Shown here in pieces: positions 25,107 to 33,264 of a stretch of DNA of 34,821 nt. This DNA comes from Acidobacteriota bacterium. GTDB lineage: Bacteria > Actinomycetota > Acidimicrobiia > Acidimicrobiales > RAAP-2. The notes under the pieces are model-generated. The model searched no databases. It was not told where the DNA came from and was given only the letters and a program-made list of their open reading frames with translations. The translations under genes were made by a program, and so were the position numbers. The DNA is taken from contig JAGXAY010000001.1 in the NCBI GenBank assembly GCA_018971385.1, positions 1 through 34,821 of the forward strand, written 5' to 3'. Each line of letters opens with the position of its first letter. Position 1 is the first letter of the stretch.

Positions 25107-25980
25107 GAGAACCTCCCCGCAGCGGCACATTGACTCGCCGACGCCCCTCGTAGGCGGCGAGCGTGGTCACGCCTCTCATCGAAAGCAGGTCACCCACTTC
25201 AGCGAGTCGAGCCGCCACTCGTTCCACCCGGTGGGCGTCACTCGCCGTCGTGAAACGAACCCCGGCGCTCACCAATCGGTCCAACAGACCCGGAGCGGGA
25301 TACGCCTCCTGGGCCGGCTTAAACCAGCCCGCGGAAGAGACTTCGACGCTCAGGTCGGCCGACGTGGCCGCCTCCGTAATGACCTCCCACAAAGCCTCGG
25401 GGTTCGCCGGACGATACCCCGCAACTTTGATGACGTCGGGGTGGGCGAGGACGTCAACCACTCTCGACTGGGCTAATTCGAGCATCGCCTCGCCGTAGTC
25501 GCGCCACACGTCACCGACGTCGCGCCGTCGCCATTCGGCCATCTGAAGTTCGGAGTCGAGGTCGTCAAAGAGCCATTGATCGAGCCAGTGCACCGACCCA
25601 ATCAATACGTCGAAGGGGAACTGGGCTAAGAGCTCGGCGAGGGGTTCCATGCGCCCCCGATAGAGGTCCACCTCGAGGCCGATTCGTATCGGCAGGCCCT
25701 CGTCCTTCGCGCGTTGTGCGAACGTGACGTAGTCGGAGAGAGAGTTGCGGGCGTGAAAGTCGAAATACTCCGCCATCGCTCCACTCGGCTCGTGACCTTC
25801 ACGAGTCCAGAAGTCACCGACCGACTGTACGACATCGCGAAAACGAAAAGCGTGCTCGGTGAGCGCGAGTTCGCTCACTCCCTCGCTCACCGCTCGCTCG
25901 CAGTACGCGGCCACCTGATCGAGCGCGTAGCCGACGTCGGACTGGGAGTGCTCCCAGAGATGGAGGTGGTAGTCGATCAC
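25090..25980 (-). CDS. PHP-domain phosphoesterase, histidinol-phosphatase (HisK)-like
   Basis: 296 residues of the PHP metal-dependent hydrolase fold. The opening IDYHLHLWEHSQ gives the H-x-H metal pair, LALTEHAFRF the next His, GLEVDLYRGR an acidic ligand, IGSVHWLDQW and DVLAHPDVIKVAG more His/Asp ligands, and FTTASDAHRVERV the final D-x-H. This layout is that of HisK, which hydrolyses histidinol phosphate, but no his genes are nearby, so the function is a family-level guess. The GTG lies 2 nt after the DUF3107 stop; the 3' end overlaps pdtaS. Confidence 0.86.
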   Translation of the reverse strand: MIDYHLHLWEHSQSDVGYALDQVAAYCERAVSEGVSELALTEHAFRFRDVVQSVGDFWTREGHEPSGAMAEYFDFHARNSLSDYVTFAQRAKDEGLPIRIGLEVDLYRGRMEPLAELLAQFPFDVLIGSVHWLDQWLFDDLDSELQMAEWRRRDVGDVWRDYGEAMLELAQSRVVDVLAHPDVIKVAGYRPANPEALWEVITEAATSADLSVEVSSAGWFKPAQEAYPAPGLLDRLVSAGVRFTTASDAHRVERVAARLAEVGDLLSMRGVTTLAAYEGRRRVNVPLRGGSPVHSE

Positions 25981-25982
25981 GA

Positions 25983-26213
25983 CTAGGCGGTGCCGAACCC
26001 CACGACGCGCTCCGAGGAGTTAGTGATCTCGACGTAGGCGATGCGCTGGGCGGGCACCCCTACTCGGCGGCCCTTGCGATCGGTCATCCAGAGCACGGTG
26101 TCACCCTGGAGGGCTTCTTCCACCTGGCGCTGAAGGGCTTCACGGTCCGTTCCGTCGGGGAACTCCACCTCGAGTTCCTTCATCGACTGCACAATGCCCA
26201 CTCGTACTTCCAT
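25983..26213 (-). CDS. DUF3107 family protein
   Basis: A 76-residue actinobacterial protein: MEVRVGIVQSMKELEVEFP, LWMTDRKGRRVGVPAQRIAYVEI and a terminal VGFGTA match DUF3107. The pattern is a small beta-rich fold of unknown function. The start at ATG 26213 has AAGGGG 4 nt upstream and removes a low-complexity extension. It heads the DUF3107-PHP-pdtaS unit. Confidence 0.9.
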   Translation of the reverse strand: MEVRVGIVQSMKELEVEFPDGTDREALQRQVEEALQGDTVLWMTDRKGRRVGVPAQRIAYVEITNSSERVVGFGTA

Positions 26214-26260
26214 TACGTCCCCTTGAGTCGTCTGCGCCCATGTTACGGCGTTCGACCAGA

Positions 26261-27382
26261 ATGGAGACCGTGAACGAGTCAACCCCGTCGCCGCGGGCCC
26301 TGCAGTGGGCGGCCACGATGGGGGGCTTTCTCGGATCCGACGACGTCGTACGCGCTCACGCCGACTCCCACGCTCTCGTCGAGCCTCGTCGGATTACTCG
26401 AGAGCGTCGCGAATCGCCCGGAGCTCAGGACCTCACGACGGGGGCGACTCGCGAGTCGGGAGCCGGCGAGCGAGCGCGTCGGGAGGAACCCGACGAGTTC
26501 CGTTCCTGCTTCGAGCGGGACCGGGACCGTATTCTGCACTCCAGCGCATTTCGGCGACTGTCGGGGAAGACGCAGGTCTTCGTGTTTCCCGACGATCACA
26601 TGCGCACTCGCCTCACCCACGCCCTCGAAGTGGCCCAGGTCGCCACGTCGGTCGCCCGCGCCACGGGACTCAACGCCACCCTCACTGACGCCATCGCTCT
26701 CGGCCACGACTGCGGTCACGGACCCGGCGGGCACGCCAGTGAGGACGCTCTCGAGATCTACCTGCCGGAAGGATTCGACCACGCCCAGTGGGGAGCCGAC
26801 GTCGCACTCGCCTCCCTGAATCTCTGTCGCGAGACCCTCGACGGCGTTCGCAACCACTCGTGGAGTCGACCCGCGCCGAGTACCCCCGAAGGTGAGGTCG
26901 TCTCCTGGGCGGACCGAATCGCCTACGTGTGCCACGACTTCGAAGACGCCCTCAGTGCCGGCGTGGTCCAGCCCGGGGACCTGCCTCGCGCCGTTCGTGA
27001 ACGCTGCGGAGAATCACGATCTCATCAGTTGCGTTACTTCATTCGGGCGCTCATCGACACCATCTCCTCCAGTGGAGTCGTCGGGATGGCGTCGGAACCA
27101 GCCGCCACTCTCCGAGAGTTTCGGGATTTCAACTACCGCGCGATCTACATGCGCGATGCCTCTCGCCTGCAGGCCGAGCGAGTGGTCACCATGCTTCGGG
27201 CCCTCGTCGAGTACTACCGGGCCCGCCCCGAGGCCCTTCCGGTGGATTACCGCGAGTGGGAGGATCCCCTGCGCGCCGGCGTCGCCTACGTCGCCGGCAT
27301 GACCGACCGCTTCGCCTGTCGTAGCGCAGTCCAGCACCTCGACTGGCCCGTCGCCCAACTTCCGAGTGGTATCGACCGCTAG
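26261..27382 (+). CDS. dGTPase-like HD-domain dNTP triphosphohydrolase
   Basis: 373 residues. FERDRDRILHSSAFRRLSGKTQVF is the diagnostic dGTPase-type lead-in, THALEVAQVATSVARATGLN gives the first metal His (H120), and GHDCGHGPGGHASE holds the H149-D150 pair. The C-terminal half includes SWADRIAYVCHDFEDAL with the last Asp. These enzymes split dNTPs to nucleoside and triphosphate. The usual GHDxGHPPFGHxGE motif has Gly for Pro and Phe. The first about 80 residues (Ser/Arg/Glu-rich) are outside the family core and may be partly mis-started; ATG 26240 is an alternative. Confidence 0.85.
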   Translation: METVNESTPSPRALQWAATMGGFLGSDDVVRAHADSHALVEPRRITRERRESPGAQDLTTGATRESGAGERARREEPDEFRSCFERDRDRILHSSAFRRLSGKTQVFVFPDDHMRTRLTHALEVAQVATSVARATGLNATLTDAIALGHDCGHGPGGHASEDALEIYLPEGFDHAQWGADVALASLNLCRETLDGVRNHSWSRPAPSTPEGEVVSWADRIAYVCHDFEDALSAGVVQPGDLPRAVRERCGESRSHQLRYFIRALIDTISSSGVVGMASEPAATLREFRDFNYRAIYMRDASRLQAERVVTMLRALVEYYRARPEALPVDYREWEDPLRAGVAYVAGMTDRFACRSAVQHLDWPVAQLPSGIDR

Positions 27383-28446
27383 GAAATAGTGAGTTCGGGG
27401 CGGTACACCCTCGAGGGCCCCTGAGCAACAATCGTCGCCGCCAACGCCACGAAGGCCCGAGCCGCTTCGGACTCGGGGTGGGCCACGACGACGGGCTGGC
27501 CCTCGTCACCACCCTCTCGTACCGCCATCTCCAGGGGAATCTGGCCGAGCAGGGGTACTCCGAGTTGATCGGCGAGCGCCGCCCCGCCGCCGGAACCGAA
27601 GATCTCGTACCGTCGGCCGTCCTCACCCCGAAAGTAGGACATGTTCTCGATTACGCCCCGCACCGGCAACTTCAGTTTGCGGGCCGCGGACGCCGAGCGC
27701 TGGGCCACTCGCTGGGCGGCGGACTGGGGGGTCGTCACGACCATGATCTCGGCGCGCGGCACAATCTCGGAAAGGGTGAGGGCGACGTCCCCCGTGCCCG
27801 GCGGCATGTCGATCACGAGGAAGTCCGGCTCTCCCCAGGCCGCCTCGCTCACGAGCTGACTGATCGCCTTGTGCAACATGGGGCCACGCCAGATCACGGC
27901 CTGGTCGTCGGGCACGAAGTACCCCATGGACACACAGTGCACGCCGTGGGCGAGGGCCGGAATGACCGTATCGCCGAGGACGATCGGGTCGATGGGCGAC
28001 CCGATCATCTTGGGGACCGAAAAGCCGTAGACGTCGGCGTCGAGCAGGCCCACTCGTTGTCCGGACTGGGCCAGCGCGAGGGCCAGATTCACCGAGACGC
28101 TCGACTTTCCGACGCCCCCTTTCCCGGACGAAATTCCGAGCACCCGCGTCTTCGACGTGCGCTGGAGAAAGCGGGGAGTCCCGGACTCGTCCAGCATCCG
28201 TGACCTAATTCGCTGACGTAGGGCCATCAACTCGTCTTCGTTCATCGCCCGCACGCTCACTCGAGCGCCGGGCCACTGTGCGTCGATGGCGGCAAGATAC
28301 TGATCGCGGGTCGGCCAGTTGCCCCCGGGAAGGGCGAGGGTCACGTCCGCGCCCTCGTCGACAACGAGGAATCCGGCGTCCTCGAGAGTAAGTTCCAGCC
28401 AGGGATCCTCGAGGCGTCCGATTCTGTCCAGACGCTCCGACCTCAC
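27379..28446 (-). CDS. mrp: Mrp/NBP35-family Fe-S cluster carrier ATPase
   Basis: 355 residues. A degenerate MIP18/DUF59-like N-terminal part (1-95) is followed by the deviant Walker A VLGISSGKGGVGKSS (GKGGVGKSS 108-116), LLDADVYGFSVPKM, the DFLVIDMPPGTGDVALTL (Walker B) and VVTTPQSAA. These ATPases hand Fe-S clusters to target proteins. The CPxC cluster ligand pair usually found after VIENMSYF is absent (RGEDGRRYEIFGSGGG follows), as I recall for actinobacterial Mrp. TAGCCT 6 nt before the GTG predicts a leaderless start. It is divergent from a SufR-like regulator. Confidence 0.92.
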   Translation of the reverse strand: MRSERLDRIGRLEDPWLELTLEDAGFLVVDEGADVTLALPGGNWPTRDQYLAAIDAQWPGARVSVRAMNEDELMALRQRIRSRMLDESGTPRFLQRTSKTRVLGISSGKGGVGKSSVSVNLALALAQSGQRVGLLDADVYGFSVPKMIGSPIDPIVLGDTVIPALAHGVHCVSMGYFVPDDQAVIWRGPMLHKAISQLVSEAAWGEPDFLVIDMPPGTGDVALTLSEIVPRAEIMVVTTPQSAAQRVAQRSASAARKLKLPVRGVIENMSYFRGEDGRRYEIFGSGGGAALADQLGVPLLGQIPLEMAVREGGDEGQPVVVAHPESEAARAFVALAATIVAQGPSRVYRPELTIS

Positions 28447-28452
28447 GAGCCC

Positions 28453-28490
28453 AGGCTAACCGTCTTCCCCCGACGTCACACCCGTACACT
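28453..28490. promoter_or_regulatory. Divergent promoters of mrp and the SufR-like regulator
   Basis: The intergenic is 50 bp. Minus strand: TAGCCT (28458-28453) 6 nt from the mrp GTG. Plus strand: TACACT (28485-28490) 6 nt from the regulator GTG. GGAGGA also abuts the regulator's GTG but is too close to act as a ribosome site. Confidence 0.55.
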
Positions 28491-28496
28491 GGAGGA

Positions 28497-29201
28497 GTGA
28501 CGACCGCGGCCGCTAACGGCTTGGACTCCGACCTCTTCACCGCCAAGGTGACCTCGCTCACCCACTCCTTCGGCGACTCGACGAGACGAAAGATTTACTT
28601 TCACGTGCGGGAAAACCCCGGAGTGACGGTGGCCCAGTTGGCCGTTCACTGCGGGGTGCACACGAACGTTGTGCGCCACCACCTCGACCGACTCATGGAG
28701 AGTGGCTACGTGGCGGTGGACTCGGTGCGTACGTCCAGCGTGGGGCGCCCGGCCAAGATCTATCGCGTCGTCAACGCCGACGTCACCCTCGAGGGGAGCC
28801 TGCGTCGTGACGCTCTGCTCGTCTCGCTCCTCGAAGGCGCGCTGGAGCGCCTCGGACCGGCGGCCAGCGAGGAACTCGCCCACGACGTGGGCTTCGACTA
28901 CGGGCGTTCCCTCTCGGGCGCGGGTGATCCCGGTAGTGACCCCCGAGCGGTGATGAGCGCGCTCGCCGGACTCTTGAAGGCCCACGGTTTTGACGCCGAA
29001 CTCCACGACGACGACGCCGCGGGCACCTCCATCGTGACGAAGAACTGCCCCTTCGGGGCGGCCGCCCAGCAGCACCCGGTGCTCTGCGCCGTCGATCGGG
29101 GCCTCGTGTCGGGCCTGCTCGAGGGACTCGGCTCCTCCTCGACCCAGGTCACGCTCACGTCGCGGGCGCGCGGCGATGCTGACTGCCGAGTGACCGCCTA
29201 A
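28497..29201 (+). CDS. SufR-like HTH regulator with candidate Fe-S cysteines
   Basis: 234 residues. An N-terminal winged HTH (GDSTRRKIYFHVRENPGVTVAQLAVHCGVHTNVVRHHLDRL, then GRPAKIYRV; about 24-92) is of the ArsR/COG2345 type. The C-terminal part carries KNCPFGAAAQQHPVLCAVDRG and ends GDADCRV: C184, C197, C230 and H193. C-x12-C matches the first spacing of cyanobacterial SufR (an [4Fe-4S] repressor), so Fe-S sensing is likely but not proven. It shares a 50-bp promoter region with mrp, an Fe-S carrier gene, a natural target. Its stop interlocks with ccmI. Confidence 0.85.
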   Translation: MTTAAANGLDSDLFTAKVTSLTHSFGDSTRRKIYFHVRENPGVTVAQLAVHCGVHTNVVRHHLDRLMESGYVAVDSVRTSSVGRPAKIYRVVNADVTLEGSLRRDALLVSLLEGALERLGPAASEELAHDVGFDYGRSLSGAGDPGSDPRAVMSALAGLLKAHGFDAELHDDDAAGTSIVTKNCPFGAAAQQHPVLCAVDRGLVSGLLEGLGSSSTQVTLTSRARGDADCRVTA

Positions 29202-29920
29202 CCGACGAGACCGAGTCGGGCGAGAAAGGGAGCGGCGATGGCCCGCTCCTCGGCGGTGGGGGCAAGTCGTAGAAAGGCCCGAAACTCTCTCACCGCGAGT
29301 GATCGATTCCCCGGGGTCGCGGCCGCCACAATCGCGTAGTAGAGGCGGGGGGCGGGGTCACTCGGAGCCAGGTTGACCGCGAGACGTAGTTCCGAAGTCC
29401 CACGAAGGACGAGGGTCGCGTTCTCCGCACTCGCGCCGGCCGAAAAGTCCAACCACCCGACCTCGGTGAGCGCCGCCACGTTGTGGGGCTGTATGGCGAG
29501 GACCTCTTCGTACGCGGCGAGCGCCGTGACGTCGTTACCGGCCGCGAGGTCGGCCTGGCCCTGATTCAGCAACTCGGTGAGGTGCTGAGACGACGAGGCG
29601 GACACTCCCCCCGTGATGGAGGTTCCGGCCTGGCGAAGGGAGAGGTTCAGAATCACCAACCCCGCCGCCGCCACCGCGAAACAGGCCAGGGCGATGAGCA
29701 GAAGAGACCGTCGGCGGCGTCGGGGTGGCGTGGCCGCGACACTCGGCCGATCCGTCCACTCGGCGAGGGACGCCCGCAACGTCTCGAGAGCGGCGTTCTC
29801 ACGCTGCTCGAGGGCGGCCCACTCGGCGTCGGAGAGCTCTCCCGCCGCGTGTTCGGCCCGAGCGTCGGCGAGCGAGGCTTCCCGCAGGCGGATCTCGTCG
29901 AGCAGAGAGTCTCGCGTCAT
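29198..29920 (-). CDS. ccmI: CcmI/CycH-like TPR protein of cytochrome c maturation
   Basis: 240 residues. A charged N-terminal coiled segment (1-60), a single transmembrane helix after an Arg cluster (PPRRRRRSLLLIALACFAVAAAG, about 66-90) and a C-terminal TPR-like region (LLNQGQADLAAGNDVTALAAYEEVLAIQPHNVAALTEVGW). This resembles CcmI/CcmH C-terminal modules that hold apocytochrome c near the haem lyase. The ATG at 29920 overlaps the ccmH stop by 4 nt. The last gene of the operon; identification rests on shape and position more than on strong motifs. Confidence 0.78.
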   Translation of the reverse strand: MTRDSLLDEIRLREASLADARAEHAAGELSDAEWAALEQRENAALETLRASLAEWTDRPSVAATPPRRRRRSLLLIALACFAVAAAGLVILNLSLRQAGTSITGGVSASSSQHLTELLNQGQADLAAGNDVTALAAYEEVLAIQPHNVAALTEVGWLDFSAGASAENATLVLRGTSELRLAVNLAPSDPAPRLYYAIVAAATPGNRSLAVREFRAFLRLAPTAEERAIAAPFLARLGLVG

Positions 29921-30300
29921 CGTCGACGCCTCACCGTCACGAGGACGCCCACGAGAACGGAGACGACGCCGAGGGGGCCGATCCAGAGCAGCGATCCCCA
30001 CCCCGAGGTGGGGGGACTCAGGAGAATGCTCGGCCCGTAGGAACTCTCGAGCGTCGTCAGTATCTGAGCGTCACTCTCCCCCGCGTGGACCAGTCGGGTG
30101 ATGTCGGCGCGCACCGCGAGCGAGGAGGCGGAGGTTGATTGGGCGACGGAGAGGTCCTGGCAGGAGGGGCACTTGACGAGACTCTCGAGATGCGCGATGC
30201 GGGATGCGGGAGTGCTGACGCGGGGACTGAGAAGAAGGGTCGCGCCGGTCACGACGACGGCGACGAGGAGCCAGAGCCGAAAGGAACGGAGTACTCTCAC
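29917..30300 (-). CDS. ccmH: Cytochrome c maturation protein CcmH (CycL)
   Basis: 127 residues. N-terminal membrane segment (RLWLLVAVVVTGATLLL), the thiol motif LVKCPSCQDLSVAQS (family L-R-C-x-x-C-Q), and a C-terminal membrane helix (SLLWIGPLGVVSVLVGVLV). CcmH reduces apocytochrome cysteines before haem attachment. The segment DITRLVHAGESDAQILTTLESSYGPSILLSPP is canonical. ATGA overlaps join it to ccmG and ccmI. Confidence 0.93.
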   Translation of the reverse strand: MRVLRSFRLWLLVAVVVTGATLLLSPRVSTPASRIAHLESLVKCPSCQDLSVAQSTSASSLAVRADITRLVHAGESDAQILTTLESSYGPSILLSPPTSGWGSLLWIGPLGVVSVLVGVLVTVRRRR

Positions 30301-30830
30301 GCGGACCGCACCCGGTTGATGGCGGCGTTCAGTTGGGCCACGCTCGCCGGTCCGAGGAGAACCGCTCCCACCCGACCACTCGGCGCGATAACGAAGGTCG
30401 TCGGTGGCGAGGTCACCCCGTAGGCGTTGGCGAACGAGCCCGCGGGGTCGGCGAGGGAGCGATAGAGCGAACCGTAGTGGGCGTCGAAGGACCGAGCCGC
30501 AGCCAACGAGTCATTGAAGACGACGCCCTCCACGACGACTCCCTGGTGGCGAGTCTGCCAGGCGACCGTTGACAGGTTGGGAGCCTCGGCCTGACAGGGT
30601 TGACACCAGGAGGCCCAGAAATCCAGCACCACCACCCGACCACGTTCGGCGCGAAGAGAGAAGGATCCTCCACCGTCGATGCTCACCCCGGAGACCTCCG
30701 GCGCGACCCGGCCGAGAAGGGGGCTCGGGATGGAGGTGGCGCTGTAGGGCTGTCGAGTGAGGAGGAGAACGGAGAGAGCGACCACCGCGGCGAGGAGAAC
30801 GAGTCCAATGACGAGGGCGCGTCGTTTCAC
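30297..30830 (-). CDS. ccmG: Thiol:disulfide interchange protein CcmG (DsbE/ResA-like)
   Basis: 177 residues. A single N-terminal anchor (ALVIGLVLLAAVVALSVLLL), then a thioredoxin fold exposed outside, with VVVLDFWASWCQPCQAEAPNLS giving the active-site W-C-Q-P-C. GVTSPPTTFVIAPSGRV holds the cis-proline loop. It would pass reducing power to CcmH and apocytochrome. GTG start with GTGA overlap to ccmF. Confidence 0.93.
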   Translation of the reverse strand: MKRRALVIGLVLLAAVVALSVLLLTRQPYSATSIPSPLLGRVAPEVSGVSIDGGGSFSLRAERGRVVVLDFWASWCQPCQAEAPNLSTVAWQTRHQGVVVEGVVFNDSLAAARSFDAHYGSLYRSLADPAGSFANAYGVTSPPTTFVIAPSGRVGAVLLGPASVAQLNAAINRVRSA

Positions 30831-32785
30831 GCGACCTCCTCACCGTGACGGCGACGACCGAAGGAGAGGGCCGATCCGGCCCCAATCATGAGGCCACCGA
30901 TCCAGAGCCAACTGAGGAGGGGTTCGATGGTGATCCCGAGGACGACGGAACCGGCTGGCACGTTCGTCGCAACCTGCGCCCCGGACGTTCCGCCCGTTCC
31001 CCCCACGGCGTCGAAGGTGACGTAGACGTCACGAAGGAGGGAGGAGTCGATGGCCGGGGTACCCACGGGTTGGCTCGTCCGTCCACTAAAGGTGGTAATC
31101 GCGGGGCGAATCTGGTGGCCGTCCACGCTCACCACCACCTCCGTCTGGCTCTCGAGCGCGTCGTGACGGGCCGCGAATCCGTTGAATCCGATGGTGTGTC
31201 CTTCGAGATACGTACGCTGCCCCGGCGCCAACGTCACTTCGGAGCGGCTGGTGTAGGAGGTCGACACCACGATCCCAACGGCCATGATGACGACTCCGAG
31301 GTGGACCACCATGCCCCCCGTCGACGGAGCGCGCCAGGCGGACCAGAGGTCACCACGCCGTTTCGCCGAGACCACGACTCCGCGCAACGTGCGCAGGGCC
31401 GCTCCGGCGGCGGCCGTCGCGAGGGCCACCGTCGCGATGACCACGGGATGACGAACTCCGGCGAAGAGGAGAACCGTGGAGACCACGAGGGCGGCCCAGG
31501 CTGACCCGCGGGACCTCTCCCACAGCACGACCCGAGACACGCTGCGCCAGCTCACCAGGGGGGCGAGAGCCATGAGAACGAGAAGGAGAACGGCGACCGG
31601 CACCGCGACGGTCGCGAAATACGGCGTCCCCACCGTGACCTGGACGCCATTGACGGCCTGGTAGAGGAGGGGGAAGACCGTCCCGAGCAGCACCACGAAG
31701 GCGAATCCGACGAACAGGATGTTGTTGACCACGAAGAGACCCTCGCGTGAACCCGGGTGATCAATGCCGATTGGTGACCGCAAGGTGTCACCCCTCCAGG
31801 CGATGAGAGCGATACCGGCGCCCACCGTCAACGCGAAGAATCCGATGAGAATCGGGCCGAGGGTGGACGAGGAGAAGGCGTGGACACTCTGGAGTACTCC
31901 CGATCGCGTGAAGAACGTGCCGAGCACCGTGAGGGCGAAACTCGCGATGGCGAGGGACACGTTCCAGATCCGAAAGAGACCACGGCGATCCTGGACGATG
32001 ACCGAGTGAACGTACGCGGTCCCCGTCAGCCACGGCAGAAGTGCGGCGTTCTCGACCGGGTCCCAACCCCAGAATCCCCCCCACCCGAGTACCTGGTAGC
32101 TCCACCACGATCCGAGGACGATGCCGACCGAGAGAGCTCCCCACGAAAGCACCATCCAGCGGCGCTGCTCGAGGGGCCATCGGTCGTGAACTCGCCCGGT
32201 AATTAACATCGCCATAGCGAAGGCGTAGGGAATGGTGAACCCCACGAATCCCGCGTAGAGCAGTGGCGGGTGAACCGCCACGAGCGGGTTGTCCTGCAGT
32301 AGTGCGTTGGGTCCGGCTCCCTGCAGCACGTGCGCCGGATTGTGCACGAAGGGATCGGCCGGACCGGCGAGCAGACCGATAAAGAAGGTGCTCACGGCGA
32401 ACAAGATGAGCGTCGCCCATCGCACGACCGCGTCGCTCTCCTCCCGTCGGTAGTGACGAATGACGCCGAGAACGAGACCACCGAGGATGAGAGCCCACAG
32501 CAGCAAAGAACCTTCGAGGGCGGACCACACGCCGGTCAGTGAGTAGAGGAGAGGAGTGAACGTCGCGTTGTTCTGCGACACGTAGGCGAGGGAGAAGTTG
32601 TGGGTGACGAAGGCGTACTCCATCACGACGAACGCACCAAGCAGCCCCCCCATCATCAGAAGGGCCCAGCGCCCGGGGTGAGTCGGCCGGGAGCGACGCA
32701 CCCCCCACGACTGAGCGACCAAACCTCCGAGAGCTCCGGTGGTCGCGACGTAGACGGCGCCTCGACCCAACCACGTCAGGATCAT
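30827..32785 (-). CDS. ccmF: Cytochrome c haem lyase subunit CcmF
   Basis: 652 residues and about 14-15 membrane segments, typical for CcmF. The WWD haem-handling motif is GGFWGWDPVENAALLPWLTGTA (near residues 230-252). Other marks: PLLYSLTGVWSALEGSLLLWALILG, DNPLVAVHPPLLYAGFVGFTIPYA (conserved His), and VLGTFFTRSGVLQSVHAF. A periplasm-facing C-terminal loop (SYTSRSEVTLAPGQRTYLEG) precedes the last helix. It forms the haem lyase with CcmH/I. Four-nucleotide overlaps on both sides. Confidence 0.97.
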   Translation of the reverse strand: MILTWLGRGAVYVATTGALGGLVAQSWGVRRSRPTHPGRWALLMMGGLLGAFVVMEYAFVTHNFSLAYVSQNNATFTPLLYSLTGVWSALEGSLLLWALILGGLVLGVIRHYRREESDAVVRWATLILFAVSTFFIGLLAGPADPFVHNPAHVLQGAGPNALLQDNPLVAVHPPLLYAGFVGFTIPYAFAMAMLITGRVHDRWPLEQRRWMVLSWGALSVGIVLGSWWSYQVLGWGGFWGWDPVENAALLPWLTGTAYVHSVIVQDRRGLFRIWNVSLAIASFALTVLGTFFTRSGVLQSVHAFSSSTLGPILIGFFALTVGAGIALIAWRGDTLRSPIGIDHPGSREGLFVVNNILFVGFAFVVLLGTVFPLLYQAVNGVQVTVGTPYFATVAVPVAVLLLVLMALAPLVSWRSVSRVVLWERSRGSAWAALVVSTVLLFAGVRHPVVIATVALATAAAGAALRTLRGVVVSAKRRGDLWSAWRAPSTGGMVVHLGVVIMAVGIVVSTSYTSRSEVTLAPGQRTYLEGHTIGFNGFAARHDALESQTEVVVSVDGHQIRPAITTFSGRTSQPVGTPAIDSSLLRDVYVTFDAVGGTGGTSGAQVATNVPAGSVVLGITIEPLLSWLWIGGLMIGAGSALSFGRRRHGEEVA

Positions 32786-33264
32786 CGGACCGTCCCGTTG
32801 GGGGCCTTCACCCGCCCGGGGTGCTGAGCGATGTAGGTCGACGAGTGCTTCACCATGATCTGGCTCCCGAGAAAGTCGGGTGAACTCGATGACGCGAAGT
32901 GACCCACCACCACCACTGGAATGTTCGCTTGGAATAACTGGGGTGGAGAGCCGGCCGCCGTCACGAAGTAGCGGTGCGTCCCCGAACCCTCGATGTAGAA
33001 CGACGCCCCCGTCGAGGTCCGCTCAATGGTGCCCGGCTCCACGACCCCCTCCAGGCGAAGGGTCGACGTCCCGAGGTGGGGACGCTGCGTCCACGCCTCG
33101 TCCACCGTGACGAAGTAGTTGAGGGATTTAAGTAGGCCCTGCGAGAGAAGCGCGCCCACGGCGATGAGGAGCAGCACGATGACGAGGACGGTGCGACGAG
33201 TCGAGCGGCTCCTCGAAGGGGGTGGAGCCGCGGGATGAAGATCCGGCTGCTCAGTGGTCGTCAC
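32782..33264 (-). CDS. ccmE: Periplasmic haem chaperone CcmE
   Basis: 160 residues. A cytoplasmic Pro/Ser-rich head, one membrane anchor (about 24-42, TVLVIVLLLIAVGALLSQG) and a beta-barrel OB-fold. The haem-binding motif is VKHSSTYIAQHPG, giving H140 and Y144 in the H-x3-Y form. LRLEGVVEPGTIERT corresponds to the RLGG-V-x-x-GS segment. It ferries haem from CcmC to CcmF. The GTG start overlaps the ccmD stop by 14 nt. Confidence 0.93.
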   Translation of the reverse strand: MTTTEQPDLHPAAPPPSRSRSTRRTVLVIVLLLIAVGALLSQGLLKSLNYFVTVDEAWTQRPHLGTSTLRLEGVVEPGTIERTSTGASFYIEGSGTHRYFVTAAGSPPQLFQANIPVVVVGHFASSSSPDFLGSQIMVKHSSTYIAQHPGRVKAPNGTVR

